A stretch of 64,000 nt of DNA from Streptomyces roseolilacinus (lineage in GTDB: Bacteria; Actinomycetota; Actinomycetes; Streptomycetales; Streptomycetaceae). Shown here one piece after another: positions 43,330-50,294 of this stretch. Position 1 is the first letter of the stretch, and each line of letters starts with the position of its first letter. Position numbers and translations under genes: made by a program. The stretch spans positions 124,001 to 188,000 of the forward strand of contig NZ_BMSV01000009.1 in assembly GCF_014649335.1 (NCBI RefSeq), given 5' to 3'. The notes under the pieces are model-generated. The model ran no database searches, was not told the DNA's origin, and worked only from the letters and a program-made list of their open reading frames with translations.

Positions 43330-44280
43330 GTGACCACGACCTCCTCCCGCCTGCTGCGCCTGGTGTCGCTGCTGTCCGCGCGTCCCGAGTGGACCTGCCG
43401 CCAGCTGGCCGAACGCATGGCGGTCACCGACCGCACGGTCCGCCGCGACATCGCCCGGCTGCGGGACCTCGGCTACGGGGTCGAGTCCGCCCCCGGCCCC
43501 TGGGGCGGCTACCGGCTCAGCCCCGGCACCCGGACGCCGCCGCTGGTACTGGACGACGAGGAGGCCCTGGCCGTCGCCGTCGCCCTGCGCGAAGCCGCGC
43601 TCAGCGGGGTCCTCGGCACCGGGCAGGCCGCCCTCTCCGCGCTGCTCAAGCTCCGCCAGAGCCTGCCCGCACGCCTCGCGGGCCGGCTGGGCACGATGGA
43701 CGCGGCCCTGGAACACACCCCCCGCTCCGGCGAGCCGCAGATCGACCCGCTCCTGCTGCTGGAACTGGCGCGGGCCTGCCACAGCGCCCTGCGCGTCACC
43801 CTCTCCTACCGGGACCACGCCGGCCGGGCCTCCGTGCGGGCCGCCGACCCCTACCGCCTGGTCCACACCGGCCTGCGCTGGTACCTGGTCGCCCGGGACG
43901 TCGCCAAACAGGAGTGGCGCACGTTCCGCGCCGACCGGGTGGTGGGCGTGCGCTCCACCACCGAACCGGCCGACCTGACCGACCCGCCCGACGCCGCGGC
44001 GCTGGTCTCCCACGGGATAGCGAGCGTCGTGTACCCGGTGTACACGACGGTCCGCCTCCCCCTCCCCCTGGACCGCGCCCTGCGGAAGGTGCCCCCCACC
44101 ATCGGCACCCACCACTCCGACGGCCCCGCGACCACCGTGGTCCGGATCGGCGGCAACAGCGTCGACCAGCTCGCCGCCTACCTCCTCGGCCTGGCCACCC
44201 CGCTCACCGTGCTGTCCCCGGACGAGGTGCGCCAGGCACTCGTCCACCACGCCCACGCCCTCCTGTCGGCCAACCGCTGA
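43330..44280 (+). CDS. WYL domain transcriptional regulator (YafY type)
   Basis: A 316-residue regulator. Residues 4-60 are a DeoR-like winged helix (LLRLVSLLSARPEWTCRQLA, DRTVRRDIARLRDLGYGVES). Residues about 140-220 are the WYL domain (SYRDHAGRASVRAADPYRLVHTGLRWYLVARDVAKQEWRTFRADRV in outline). A C-terminal WCX-like region follows. WYL domains bind nucleic acid or small ligands. It probably represses the divergent VOC gene. The GTG start lacks a clear Shine-Dalgarno sequence, so it may be leaderless. Confidence 0.9.
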   Translation: MTTTSSRLLRLVSLLSARPEWTCRQLAERMAVTDRTVRRDIARLRDLGYGVESAPGPWGGYRLSPGTRTPPLVLDDEEALAVAVALREAALSGVLGTGQAALSALLKLRQSLPARLAGRLGTMDAALEHTPRSGEPQIDPLLLLELARACHSALRVTLSYRDHAGRASVRAADPYRLVHTGLRWYLVARDVAKQEWRTFRADRVVGVRSTTEPADLTDPPDAAALVSHGIASVVYPVYTTVRLPLPLDRALRKVPPTIGTHHSDGPATTVVRIGGNSVDQLAAYLLGLATPLTVLSPDEVRQALVHHAHALLSANR

Positions 44281-44317
44281 CCGCGACGGACACCGGGGCG
44301 GCGAACACCGGCCCCCG

Positions 44318-44455
44318 CTGGTCTGGAACCGCACCGCGGCGGCGCTGGGCGTGCACCGCAACACCGTCCGCCAGCGCGTGGCCCGCTGCGCGACGCTACT
44401 CGACACGGACCTGGAGGACCCGGACGTGCGGATGGAGCTCTGGTCCGCCCTGTAG
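44318..44455 (+). pseudogene. 3' end of a PucR-type regulator gene (fragment)
   Basis: In one frame the sequence reads LVWNRTAAALGVHRNTVRQR, continues VARCATLLDTDLEDPDVRME and ends LWSAL at TAG 44453-44455. This matches the last 45 residues of the intact PucR regulator at 41331-42803 (GWDRTATALGVHRNTVRQR...RMELWFALRRL). Nothing upstream in the frame is recognisable and the WYL gene ends just 38 bases before it. It is therefore a stranded gene end left after insertion or deletion. Confidence 0.75.
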
Positions 44456-44556
44456 GCGGGGCCCCGGAAGCAGGCCGGGCCCCCACGGGCTGAAGGGCCC
44501 GCAAGCCCACCAGCGCGCCTACGCGGTGTCGGGGCCTCCGGCGTCCGCGTGGGTGG

Positions 44557-45057
44557 TCACCGGAGGACGCCGCTACGCCTGCCCTCGTCGAGCAGGGCCC
44601 GCACCAGGGCGGACTTGGCTCCCGGCGCCACGAACCAGAGGGGCGCGGCACCGCGTCTGAGGACCTCGACGCGGTGGCAGGCCACGACGAGACCCGCCAC
44701 CGCTTGCTGCCGCACCCCGGTCACCTCGCTCCACGCCACGGAGTCGCGTATCCGGCCGAACCGGTCGGTGACGGCCACTCCGTCCGCGCACAGGTAGCAC
44801 CTGTTGACGCCGAGCCGGGCGGTCAGCCGGCGCCATCCGAACTTCAGGGCGTACACCGCGGCCACCACGGCGGTCGCGACGGCGGCGTTCCCATCGACCG
44901 CGGACGGGTTGACGACGGTGGTGACGAGCAGGGCGCCCCACAAGAGCAGCAGAAACCCCCGCAGTACCTGCGCCACGGCGCCCAGCGCCGGGTTGATGAC
45001 GGCGTAGTCACCGCGGACCGCGCCGAGCCCCAGGCCAGCCACTCTGTCGTTCCCCAC
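44557..45057 (-). CDS. Small membrane protein with PH-like C-terminal domain
   Basis: A 166-residue protein. Two hydrophobic segments occupy about residues 33-50 (GFLLLLWGALLVTTVV) and 58-70 (AVATAVVAAVYAL). A beta-rich domain follows (NRCYLCADGVAVTDRFGRIRDSVAWSEVTGVRQ) in the pattern of bacterial PH-like domain membrane proteins. Function unknown. GAGGGGG precedes the GTG by seven bases. A degenerate copy of its 3' end exists at 48036-48120. Confidence 0.75.
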   Translation of the reverse strand: MGNDRVAGLGLGAVRGDYAVINPALGAVAQVLRGFLLLLWGALLVTTVVNPSAVDGNAAVATAVVAAVYALKFGWRRLTARLGVNRCYLCADGVAVTDRFGRIRDSVAWSEVTGVRQQAVAGLVVACHRVEVLRRGAAPLWFVAPGAKSALVRALLDEGRRSGVLR

Positions 45058-45460
45058 TGACGCCCCCTCGGTCGAAGCCGGATCCGCCCGCGTTCCCCGC
45101 GCGCGGCTGGACGGGGCATACCCGCACGGTCGACGCCCTCAACCGCGTCACCCCGGGCCCGTGCACCTGTGAAGCGGTTCTTGCCGCCCGGTCGAACCCG
45201 GGTGGCAAGAACCGCCGAGTGGTCGGCTCAGCCGGGCCGTCGCGGGTGATTCCTGCGCGGCGGGCTCACCTCGTCCGACGGTCATGGACCACTGCGCCGT
45301 GGACGGAGCCTGGACGGTCACCGTCCCAGCGGTCCGGTGTCTCCGGACAGGCATTGACCAGGACGGGATCACACCGATCGGAGGCCCTCGGTCGTGGTGG
45401 TACTCCACGGCAGATCGGACGTCCCTGAGGCGCGTGCAGGGTGACCGCGGCGTCCCGTCC
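45058..45460. other. Intergenic debris with a strong hairpin
   Basis: No gene is supported in these 403 bases. CGGTTCTTGCC (45175-45185) pairs with GGCAAGAACCG (45204-45214), then a G-U pair and CCCGG with CCGGG inside, giving 17 stacked pairs around a six-base loop. It lies downstream of the hsdM remnant on the minus strand and is best read as a terminator, though no U-tract follows. Confidence 0.55.
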
Positions 45461-45947
45461 GCAGCCGCACCCGCCCGAAGTGGGCGATCAGCAGCTTCAG
45501 CCGCTGATCGGCGAGCTTGGCGGCACCCGCCGTGGCGCCCGAGCCGCCGATACGGTTGAAGTCGAGCTGGTTGAAGAGGCCCCTGAGCTTGGCGTTCTGC
45601 CCTTCGAGCGCTTGGAGGGCGGGCCTCAGACGCGTCTCGTTGATGTTGTGGGTGCCGGACGCGGTCCTCGCCCAGCGAGCCTCCTGCGGGACGAAGAGGA
45701 CTCCGCGCTCGCTGTACGGTGACGGGCGCTCCAGGCAGCCCTCCAGCCGCTCCCCGGTCATGCCCGGCAAGGTCTCCGCGTGCTCTCTGATCCGCTCGCG
45801 TGCCGCCTCGAACTCGTCGTTGGCCCGCTTCAGGAACAGCAGGCCGAAGATGTAGTCCTTCTACTCGGAGGCGTCCATCGTGCCGCGGAGGATGTCCGCG
45901 GCGGCGAACAGGTGCCGCTCCAGCTGCGCGAGCGTGAGCTTGGCCAC
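45461..45947 (-). pseudogene. hsdM: hsdM (type I restriction methyltransferase), broken N-terminal remnant
   Basis: From GTG 45947 the frame reads VAKLTLAQLERHLFAAADIL, then RGTMDASE, then TAG (45861-45863) where intact HsdM proteins have Tyr in SEYKDYIFGLLFLKR. After the stop the homology continues in the same frame: KDYIFGLLFLKRANDEF, LPGMTGERLEGCLERPSPYS, LRGLFNQLDFNRIGGSG and LIAHFGRVRL. It then ends abruptly near 45461. So there is both a TAC-to-TAG type nonsense change at codon 29 and loss of the catalytic domain (NPPY motif) and everything after it. hsdS and hsdR are absent. RloB and RloA lie just upstream on the same strand. Confidence 0.85.
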
Positions 45948-46040
45948 GTCACCGTCTTCCCTACGACCCGATATGACGAGGGAACCCTACGGCGACTCGG
46001 GGCGGAGGTGGAAACCGCGGACCCCGCCGGCCGCGATCCC

Positions 46041-46700
46041 TCAGTATCCGGCGACCCTGAGGCCCTTCTCGACGAACTCGTACACGTCCGTGTACGGGTC
46101 GCGCTGGTCCATCGGCACGTGGGCGGGGTGCTGGGCGTTGATCTTCTGCGCCCATTTCTTCGCCTGGGCGAAGCTGTTCTCCGGGAGCTCGTCCGGCGCC
46201 ATGTGCTTGAGCTTCTCGGGGGTCCCCGCGAGGGGGAGCTGCCTCACGACCTCCCCGCACACACCGCTGAACTTGCCGTGCACCGGCTTGTGGTGGAGCA
46301 GCCGCCACAGTTCGAAGCACGGGTGCGAGAAGGCGACCCGCACCCCCGCCTCGTCGGCGAGCCGCAGGGCCGCCGGGATCTGCTGGTGTTCGTCGCGGTC
46401 GAAGAGGCACCAGACCTCCGGCCACAGCTTCTCGTCCAGCTTCGCCTTCCTCGCGGCCCGCGTCTCCTCGCGCATCAGCCGTGCCGCGGCCTCGACCAGC
46501 ACGATCGGCTTGCGCTGCGAGCCCGGCGCGGACGCGTTCGCGATCCGGACCTCGACCCCCGTCTTGTCGGGCTTGCCGCGCACGATCTCGATGTACTGCG
46601 GCTCGGTCACCAGGCCCTCGGTGAAGACATGGACGATCTTGTAGCGCCGCTGTCCCCTCTTCGCGGGCCCCAGCGCGTCCTTCCCCCTCGTACGTGCCAT
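46041..46700 (-). CDS. rloB: RloB-like TOPRIM-type protein
   Basis: A 219-residue RloB family protein (the family that includes AbiLii). The TOPRIM-like acidic residues are visible: Glu28 in HVFTEGLVTEPQYI and Asp101/Asp103 in LFDRDEHQ. The later AFSHPCFELWRLLHH is a conserved family block. TOPRIM effectors paired with ABC-type ATPases act as nucleases in abortive phage defence. The ATG overlaps the stop of the ATPase gene (ATGA), so the two are made together. The gene looks intact, unlike the neighbouring hsdM. Confidence 0.88.
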   Translation of the reverse strand: MARTRGKDALGPAKRGQRRYKIVHVFTEGLVTEPQYIEIVRGKPDKTGVEVRIANASAPGSQRKPIVLVEAAARLMREETRAARKAKLDEKLWPEVWCLFDRDEHQQIPAALRLADEAGVRVAFSHPCFELWRLLHHKPVHGKFSGVCGEVVRQLPLAGTPEKLKHMAPDELPENSFAQAKKWAQKINAQHPAHVPMDQRDPYTDVYEFVEKGLRVAGY

Positions 46701-47959
46701 CAGTCGCCGCTCCGCTCCGCCCCGGATTCGCGTTCCCGCTCGTTCGCCGCCAGCAGCCGCCGGGCGATCTGACCCTCCAGCAGCGAGGGGACCGCCCCGA
46801 AGGCGCCGGCCAGGTAGGACTTCATCAGGTCCTCGTCCTCCCCCGGGGAGGCCGCGGTCAGCGGGTACAGCTCGGTCGCCCCGTCCTCGTCCTTCTCGGT
46901 GAACCACACCTGCGGGGGCTCCAGCAGGCGGCCCCCGCTGGGTGTGGTGAGGACGGAGGGATCGTGCGAGGTGAAGACGAGCTGCGCCCCCTTGGCGTTG
47001 GCCTGGGGGTCGTGGAACAGCCGGATGACCTCGGCGGCGAAGCGGGGGTGCAGGCTGGCGTCGAGTTCGTCGACGAGCAGCACCGCTCCCTCGTCCAGGG
47101 CCAGCAGCAGCGGACCGAGGAGGGCGAACCAGGAGCGGGTCCCGTAGGACTCGTCGCGCCAGTCGAGGGGGACGTCGCCCGTGGCGGACCGGTGGGTGAG
47201 CCGGACCTCCGGGCGCCCCCCGGGGCCCTCCACGGCCTGGGCCCCGGTGATGCCGAGGTCGGCGACCCTCAGCAGCTCGTTGATGCGGCGGGCGCGCCTG
47301 CCGGCCAGCTCACGCGTCGTGAACGTCTCCCGCTCCTCCCGCTCCACCTCCGGGTTGACCAGCCAGAGGTTGCGGCGGAACCAGTGGAAGAGGGGGGTGA
47401 GCTGCGGATGGTTGTCCGTGCCGGCGGTGGAGAGCACCAGGGCGTTCGGCCGGGTGCGGCGCTCCAGGCCCGCCCGGTCCTTCACCCGGGCGCCAGGCCA
47501 GTCGTAGACCTTGGCGCGCGAGGCGTCCCGGTCGAGCCACACCTGGCGGTGTCCGCGAGGGTAGCCGTGCAGCCACTCGGCTTCGACGCGCTCGGGACCC
47601 AGCTCGAAGCCGTACGTCCAGCGCACGCCGTCGAGGACGAGGTCCACCTCGTAGAAACTGGCCTCCTCGCCGCCCTTGCCGTCCAGCGCGAAGGGGGTCC
47701 GGTCCGTGCCGTCGTAGGCGGCCCAGCGGGCGTAGGAGTTCTGCACCGCGCCGCTCATGTCGGTCATCGCGGCGAGGACGTTCGACTTGCCCGAGGCGTT
47801 GGCGCCGAAGATGCCCACCAGGGGGAGCACGCCGACCGCGCCCCCCGCCAACTCGATGCGCCGCGCCGCACCGCCCTGCTCGTCCTCGGACACGACGAAC
47901 GTCAACTCCTGCTCGTCGCGCAGTGACCGCACATTGGCCGTGCGGAATCTCAGCAGCAT
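46700..47959 (-). CDS. rloA: RloA-like AAA/ABC-type ATPase
   Basis: A 419-residue ATPase of the AAA_15/AAA_21, OLD-like group. Walker A is GANASGKS (residues 52-59), Walker B is AVLLVDELDASLHP (about residue 295), and the H-loop is VFTSHDPSVL. The head is split by a long insertion, as in RecF/SMC-like ATPases. With RloB it forms the ATPase-TOPRIM pair known from R-linked ORFs of type I restriction loci and from AbiL-type abortive infection. GAGAGGGG precedes the ATG by six bases. The pair probably senses phage or DNA-modification failure; the trigger is unknown. Confidence 0.88.
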   Translation of the reverse strand: MLLRFRTANVRSLRDEQELTFVVSEDEQGGAARRIELAGGAVGVLPLVGIFGANASGKSNVLAAMTDMSGAVQNSYARWAAYDGTDRTPFALDGKGGEEASFYEVDLVLDGVRWTYGFELGPERVEAEWLHGYPRGHRQVWLDRDASRAKVYDWPGARVKDRAGLERRTRPNALVLSTAGTDNHPQLTPLFHWFRRNLWLVNPEVEREERETFTTRELAGRRARRINELLRVADLGITGAQAVEGPGGRPEVRLTHRSATGDVPLDWRDESYGTRSWFALLGPLLLALDEGAVLLVDELDASLHPRFAAEVIRLFHDPQANAKGAQLVFTSHDPSVLTTPSGGRLLEPPQVWFTEKDEDGATELYPLTAASPGEDEDLMKSYLAGAFGAVPSLLEGQIARRLLAANERERESGAERSGD

Positions 47960-48035
47960 GCCGGCCCCTCTCCGCCGCCAGCGTAGTGGTTGGCTGCGAC
48001 AGCATCCCGTTGCACGGCGAGGGACAGGTGGAGAC

Positions 48036-48120
48036 CGCTGTGCCTGCCCCCGTCGGGCAGGGCCCGCACCGGGGCGGTCCTCACTTCCGGCGCCGCGAAC
48101 CGGAGGAGCGCGACGGCGGC
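48036..48120 (-). pseudogene. Degenerate copy of the 3' end of the PH-like membrane protein gene
   Basis: On the minus strand this piece reads LLRFAAPEVRTAPVRALPDG, then GRHSG, against LWFVAPGAKSALVRALLDEG, then RRSGVLR at the end of the intact gene at 44557-45057. By eye about five of six bases agree over the 66 best-aligned positions. No start or membrane segments remain. It sits in the 222-base gap upstream of rloA. Confidence 0.6.
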
Positions 48121-48181
48121 GCGCCCGGGTTCCGGACGCGCCGCTGTCGGACTGTGGTCGGCCCCCCGGGGGAGCCCCGGG

Positions 48182-48787
48182 TCAGTGGAGCTTGTTGACG
48201 GCGGTCTTCGTCGTGGTGCGGAAGGCGGTCAGCGGGGCGTCCTCGAGGTCGCCCATCTGGCCCCAGCGGACGAGGGTGACGGTGCGGCCGTCGCGGCCGA
48301 CGGCGAACAGGTGGATGTCGCTGTTGCCGATCTGCGGGTCGGCGGTGTCCAGGCTGTAGACCCAGGCGCCCTCCTCGACGGCGAGCTGGCCGTGGGAGGC
48401 GCTGACGGCCTGCAGGCCCGGGTTCTGCTGCTCCAACAGGGGGCCGCAGCCGGCGAGGGACTTGCGCAGGGTGTCGACCAGCTTCACGGCGTCGGCCTCG
48501 GTGGGGGCGACGTTGGTGATCTGGACGCCGTAGGCGTCGAGCCCGTTGCTGAAGTCGCGGTAGCGGCTGTTCTGCGCCGGGATCTTGTACGGGGCGCAGA
48601 GGGTGCCACCGTTCTCCGGGACGCCGGCGAAGACCTGGGAGGCGGTCCACGGCGTGGACGACTTCGGCATCTCGGAGGCGGAGAGGAAGGCGGGCTGGGC
48701 GGCGGCCTGCGCCGGGGCCGTGGCGAGGGCCGCGAGGCCCAGGGCGGCAGCGGCGGCGGTGGCGAGTGCGGTACGGAGCTTGTTCAC
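48182..48787 (-). CDS. Exported protein, unknown function
   Basis: A 201-residue protein with a signal peptide (LRTALATAAAAALGLAALAT, cleavage near AQA-AAQ, about residue 29). The mature domain of about 170 residues has two Cys (GTLCAPY and AGCGPL) and a PknH-sensor-like outline (TASQVFAGVPENGGTLCAPY, SDIHLFAVGRDGRTVTLVRWGQMG). The start is GTG. It is divergent from the HTH-transmembrane gene. Function not assignable. Confidence 0.78.
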   Translation of the reverse strand: MNKLRTALATAAAAALGLAALATAPAQAAAQPAFLSASEMPKSSTPWTASQVFAGVPENGGTLCAPYKIPAQNSRYRDFSNGLDAYGVQITNVAPTEADAVKLVDTLRKSLAGCGPLLEQQNPGLQAVSASHGQLAVEEGAWVYSLDTADPQIGNSDIHLFAVGRDGRTVTLVRWGQMGDLEDAPLTAFRTTTKTAVNKLH

Positions 48788-48954
48788 GGTGGTGGATCCC
48801 CCGTCGGGTCGTTCGTTCGGTCAGTGCTCAACCAGCGTGGGGCCGGCGCCCGCCGCCTGCAACGATCACGGGCCCACCCTCCGTCCCGGAACCATTCCAC
48901 CCCTGCTGACGTGCAAGAACGTGAAGGGTGGGACGCGGGGCCGAGGGGGATGGA

Positions 48955-50190
48955 ATGCCGAAGGACGCAGCCGTCGAGGAGTTCGCGGGGCTCATGCGCG
49001 CGCTGAAGGCGCGGGACGGGAGGAGTTACGAGGCGCTGGGCCGGCGCCTGAGCGTCAGCGCGTCCACCCTCCACCGCTACTGCTCCGGCGCGACCGTCCC
49101 GGAGGAGTTCGCCGTGGTCGACCGCCTCGCCTTGCTGTGCGGGGTGGGCGAGGAGGAACGGCGGGCCCTGGAGGCGGCCTGGACGGCGGCGGACCGCGCC
49201 CGCCGCCGCACGGCCTCGCCCGTGCCCTCGCCCACGCCCACGCCCACGCCCGAACCGTCCACGCCGTCCGAGCCGGAACCGAACCCGGAACCGGCCGCGC
49301 CGGAACCGGGGCCCGACCCCGACCCGGAACCGGCCGCGCCGGAACCGGGGCCCGACCCCGCCCCGGACCCGGCCGCGCCGGAGGCGCCCCGCGCCCGCCC
49401 CCGTCGTGCCGTCCCCGCTCCCCGCCTCGTCGCCGCCGCCGTCACCCTCGTCGTGCTCGCCCTCGCCGCCGCCCTGCTCGGCCGCCCCACCCGTACGCCC
49501 TCCGCTCCCGCTCCCACCCCTCCGGGGCGGTCCGCGGCCCCCCTCCCCTTCACCTGGACCGTCGGCTCCCAGCTCTGGCAGGGCGGCTGCGGGCACACCT
49601 ACGCCGTGGACCGGGCCCCCCGCGCGGTCGCCCCGCCGCCGGTCGCGGCCGACTCCGGGGCGTGGGCCCGGACGCACGGTGCCGTGCACGGCGGGGAGGC
49701 GCTGGTGCGGATCACGCTCCAGGGCCGGTCGCCGTCCGACGCCGTCGTCCTCCAGGCCCTGCACGTGCGCGTGGTCGACCGGGCCGCGCCGCTGCCGTGG
49801 AACGCGTACCGGATGGACGACGGCTGCGGCGGCGCCGTCACACCGCGCCACTTCGCCGTGGACCTCGACCGGCCGCGCCCGCTCGCGAGGCCCGTCGACG
49901 GCCTCGACGCCTCCGGCGCCGAGGTCCGGACGATCCCGGCCGTCTCCTTCCCGTACAAGGTCACCTCCTCCGACCCCGAGGAGCTGCTCGTCTCCGCCCG
50001 GACGGCGGGGTGCGACTGCCGCTGGTACCTGGAGCTGGAGTGGAGCGCCGGGGGCCGTTCGGGGACGGTGCGGATCACGGACGGCGGGAAGCCCTTCCGC
50101 ACGAGCGGGACCCGCGGGAGGCCGACGTACGTGTACGACCCCGCCGAAGGGCTCTGGATCACAGACACGGAGTCTGGACAGACCGGGTGA
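48955..50190 (+). CDS. One-piece HTH-transmembrane protein with Pro-rich repeat linker
   Basis: A 411-residue protein. Residues 5-75 are an XRE-like helix-turn-helix (YEALGRRLSVSASTLHRYCS, then EERRALEAAW). Residues about 85-145 are a Pro/Glu/Asp linker with a 13-residue unit (PAAPEPGPDPDPE) in tandem. A single membrane segment (LVAAAVTLVVLALAAALLG) precedes an extracytoplasmic domain of about 220 residues with Cys pairs (GGCGH, DGCGG, GCDCR). Such helix-turn-helix membrane proteins are common in streptomycetes and could pass an external signal directly to DNA. GAGGGGGA precedes the ATG. Confidence 0.8.
   Translation: MPKDAAVEEFAGLMRALKARDGRSYEALGRRLSVSASTLHRYCSGATVPEEFAVVDRLALLCGVGEEERRALEAAWTAADRARRRTASPVPSPTPTPTPEPSTPSEPEPNPEPAAPEPGPDPDPEPAAPEPGPDPAPDPAAPEAPRARPRRAVPAPRLVAAAVTLVVLALAAALLGRPTRTPSAPAPTPPGRSAAPLPFTWTVGSQLWQGGCGHTYAVDRAPRAVAPPPVAADSGAWARTHGAVHGGEALVRITLQGRSPSDAVVLQALHVRVVDRAAPLPWNAYRMDDGCGGAVTPRHFAVDLDRPRPLARPVDGLDASGAEVRTIPAVSFPYKVTSSDPEELLVSARTAGCDCRWYLELEWSAGGRSGTVRITDGGKPFRTSGTRGRPTYVYDPAEGLWITDTESGQTG
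49288..49386 (+). repeat. 39-base tandem repeat inside the linker coding region
   Basis: Two nearly exact 39-base units at 49288-49326 and 49327-49365, plus a partial third, encode the Pro/Glu/Asp linker. Being a multiple of three, copy-number change would lengthen or shorten the linker without breaking the frame. Confidence 0.8.
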
Positions 50191-50219
50191 CCGGTGAGTA
50201 ACTTCGACTGACACAGGCT

Positions 50220-50234
50220 GAGCAAGCGCTTAGG
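50220..50234. promoter_or_regulatory. Palindromic element upstream of acyl-CoA dehydrogenase
   Basis: GAGCAAGCGCTTAGG is centred on AAGCGCTT, 61 bases before the acyl-CoA dehydrogenase start. Elements of this CTAAGCGCTTG form occur ahead of fatty-acid and acyl-CoA genes in actinobacteria and are usually bound by TetR-type repressors; this is from memory. No such regulator is adjacent. Confidence 0.5.
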
Positions 50235-50294
50235 CACATGCCGGAGCGTCGGAGCATCCGGCCGAACCAGGACAGGAACCGAAGGAGGCGGCTC

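Noticed and set aside
45175..45214. The hairpin as a tRNA fragment or tRNA-type attachment site
   Set aside because: GGTCGAACC recalls a T-arm, but no acceptor, anticodon or D-arm can be built around it and no integrase is nearby.
46041..47959. The ATPase-TOPRIM pair as a PARIS system
   Set aside because: PARIS also pairs an AAA_15-type ATPase with a TOPRIM protein, but its partner belongs to DUF4435. The blocks here fit RloB better, so RloAB/AbiL-like is the safer name.
44557..48120. The two gene-end copies as attL/attR of an integrative element
   Set aside because: For integration into a gene's 3' end the element should lie downstream of the intact gene. Here the decayed copy lies on the 5' side, the copies have diverged, and there is no integrase.
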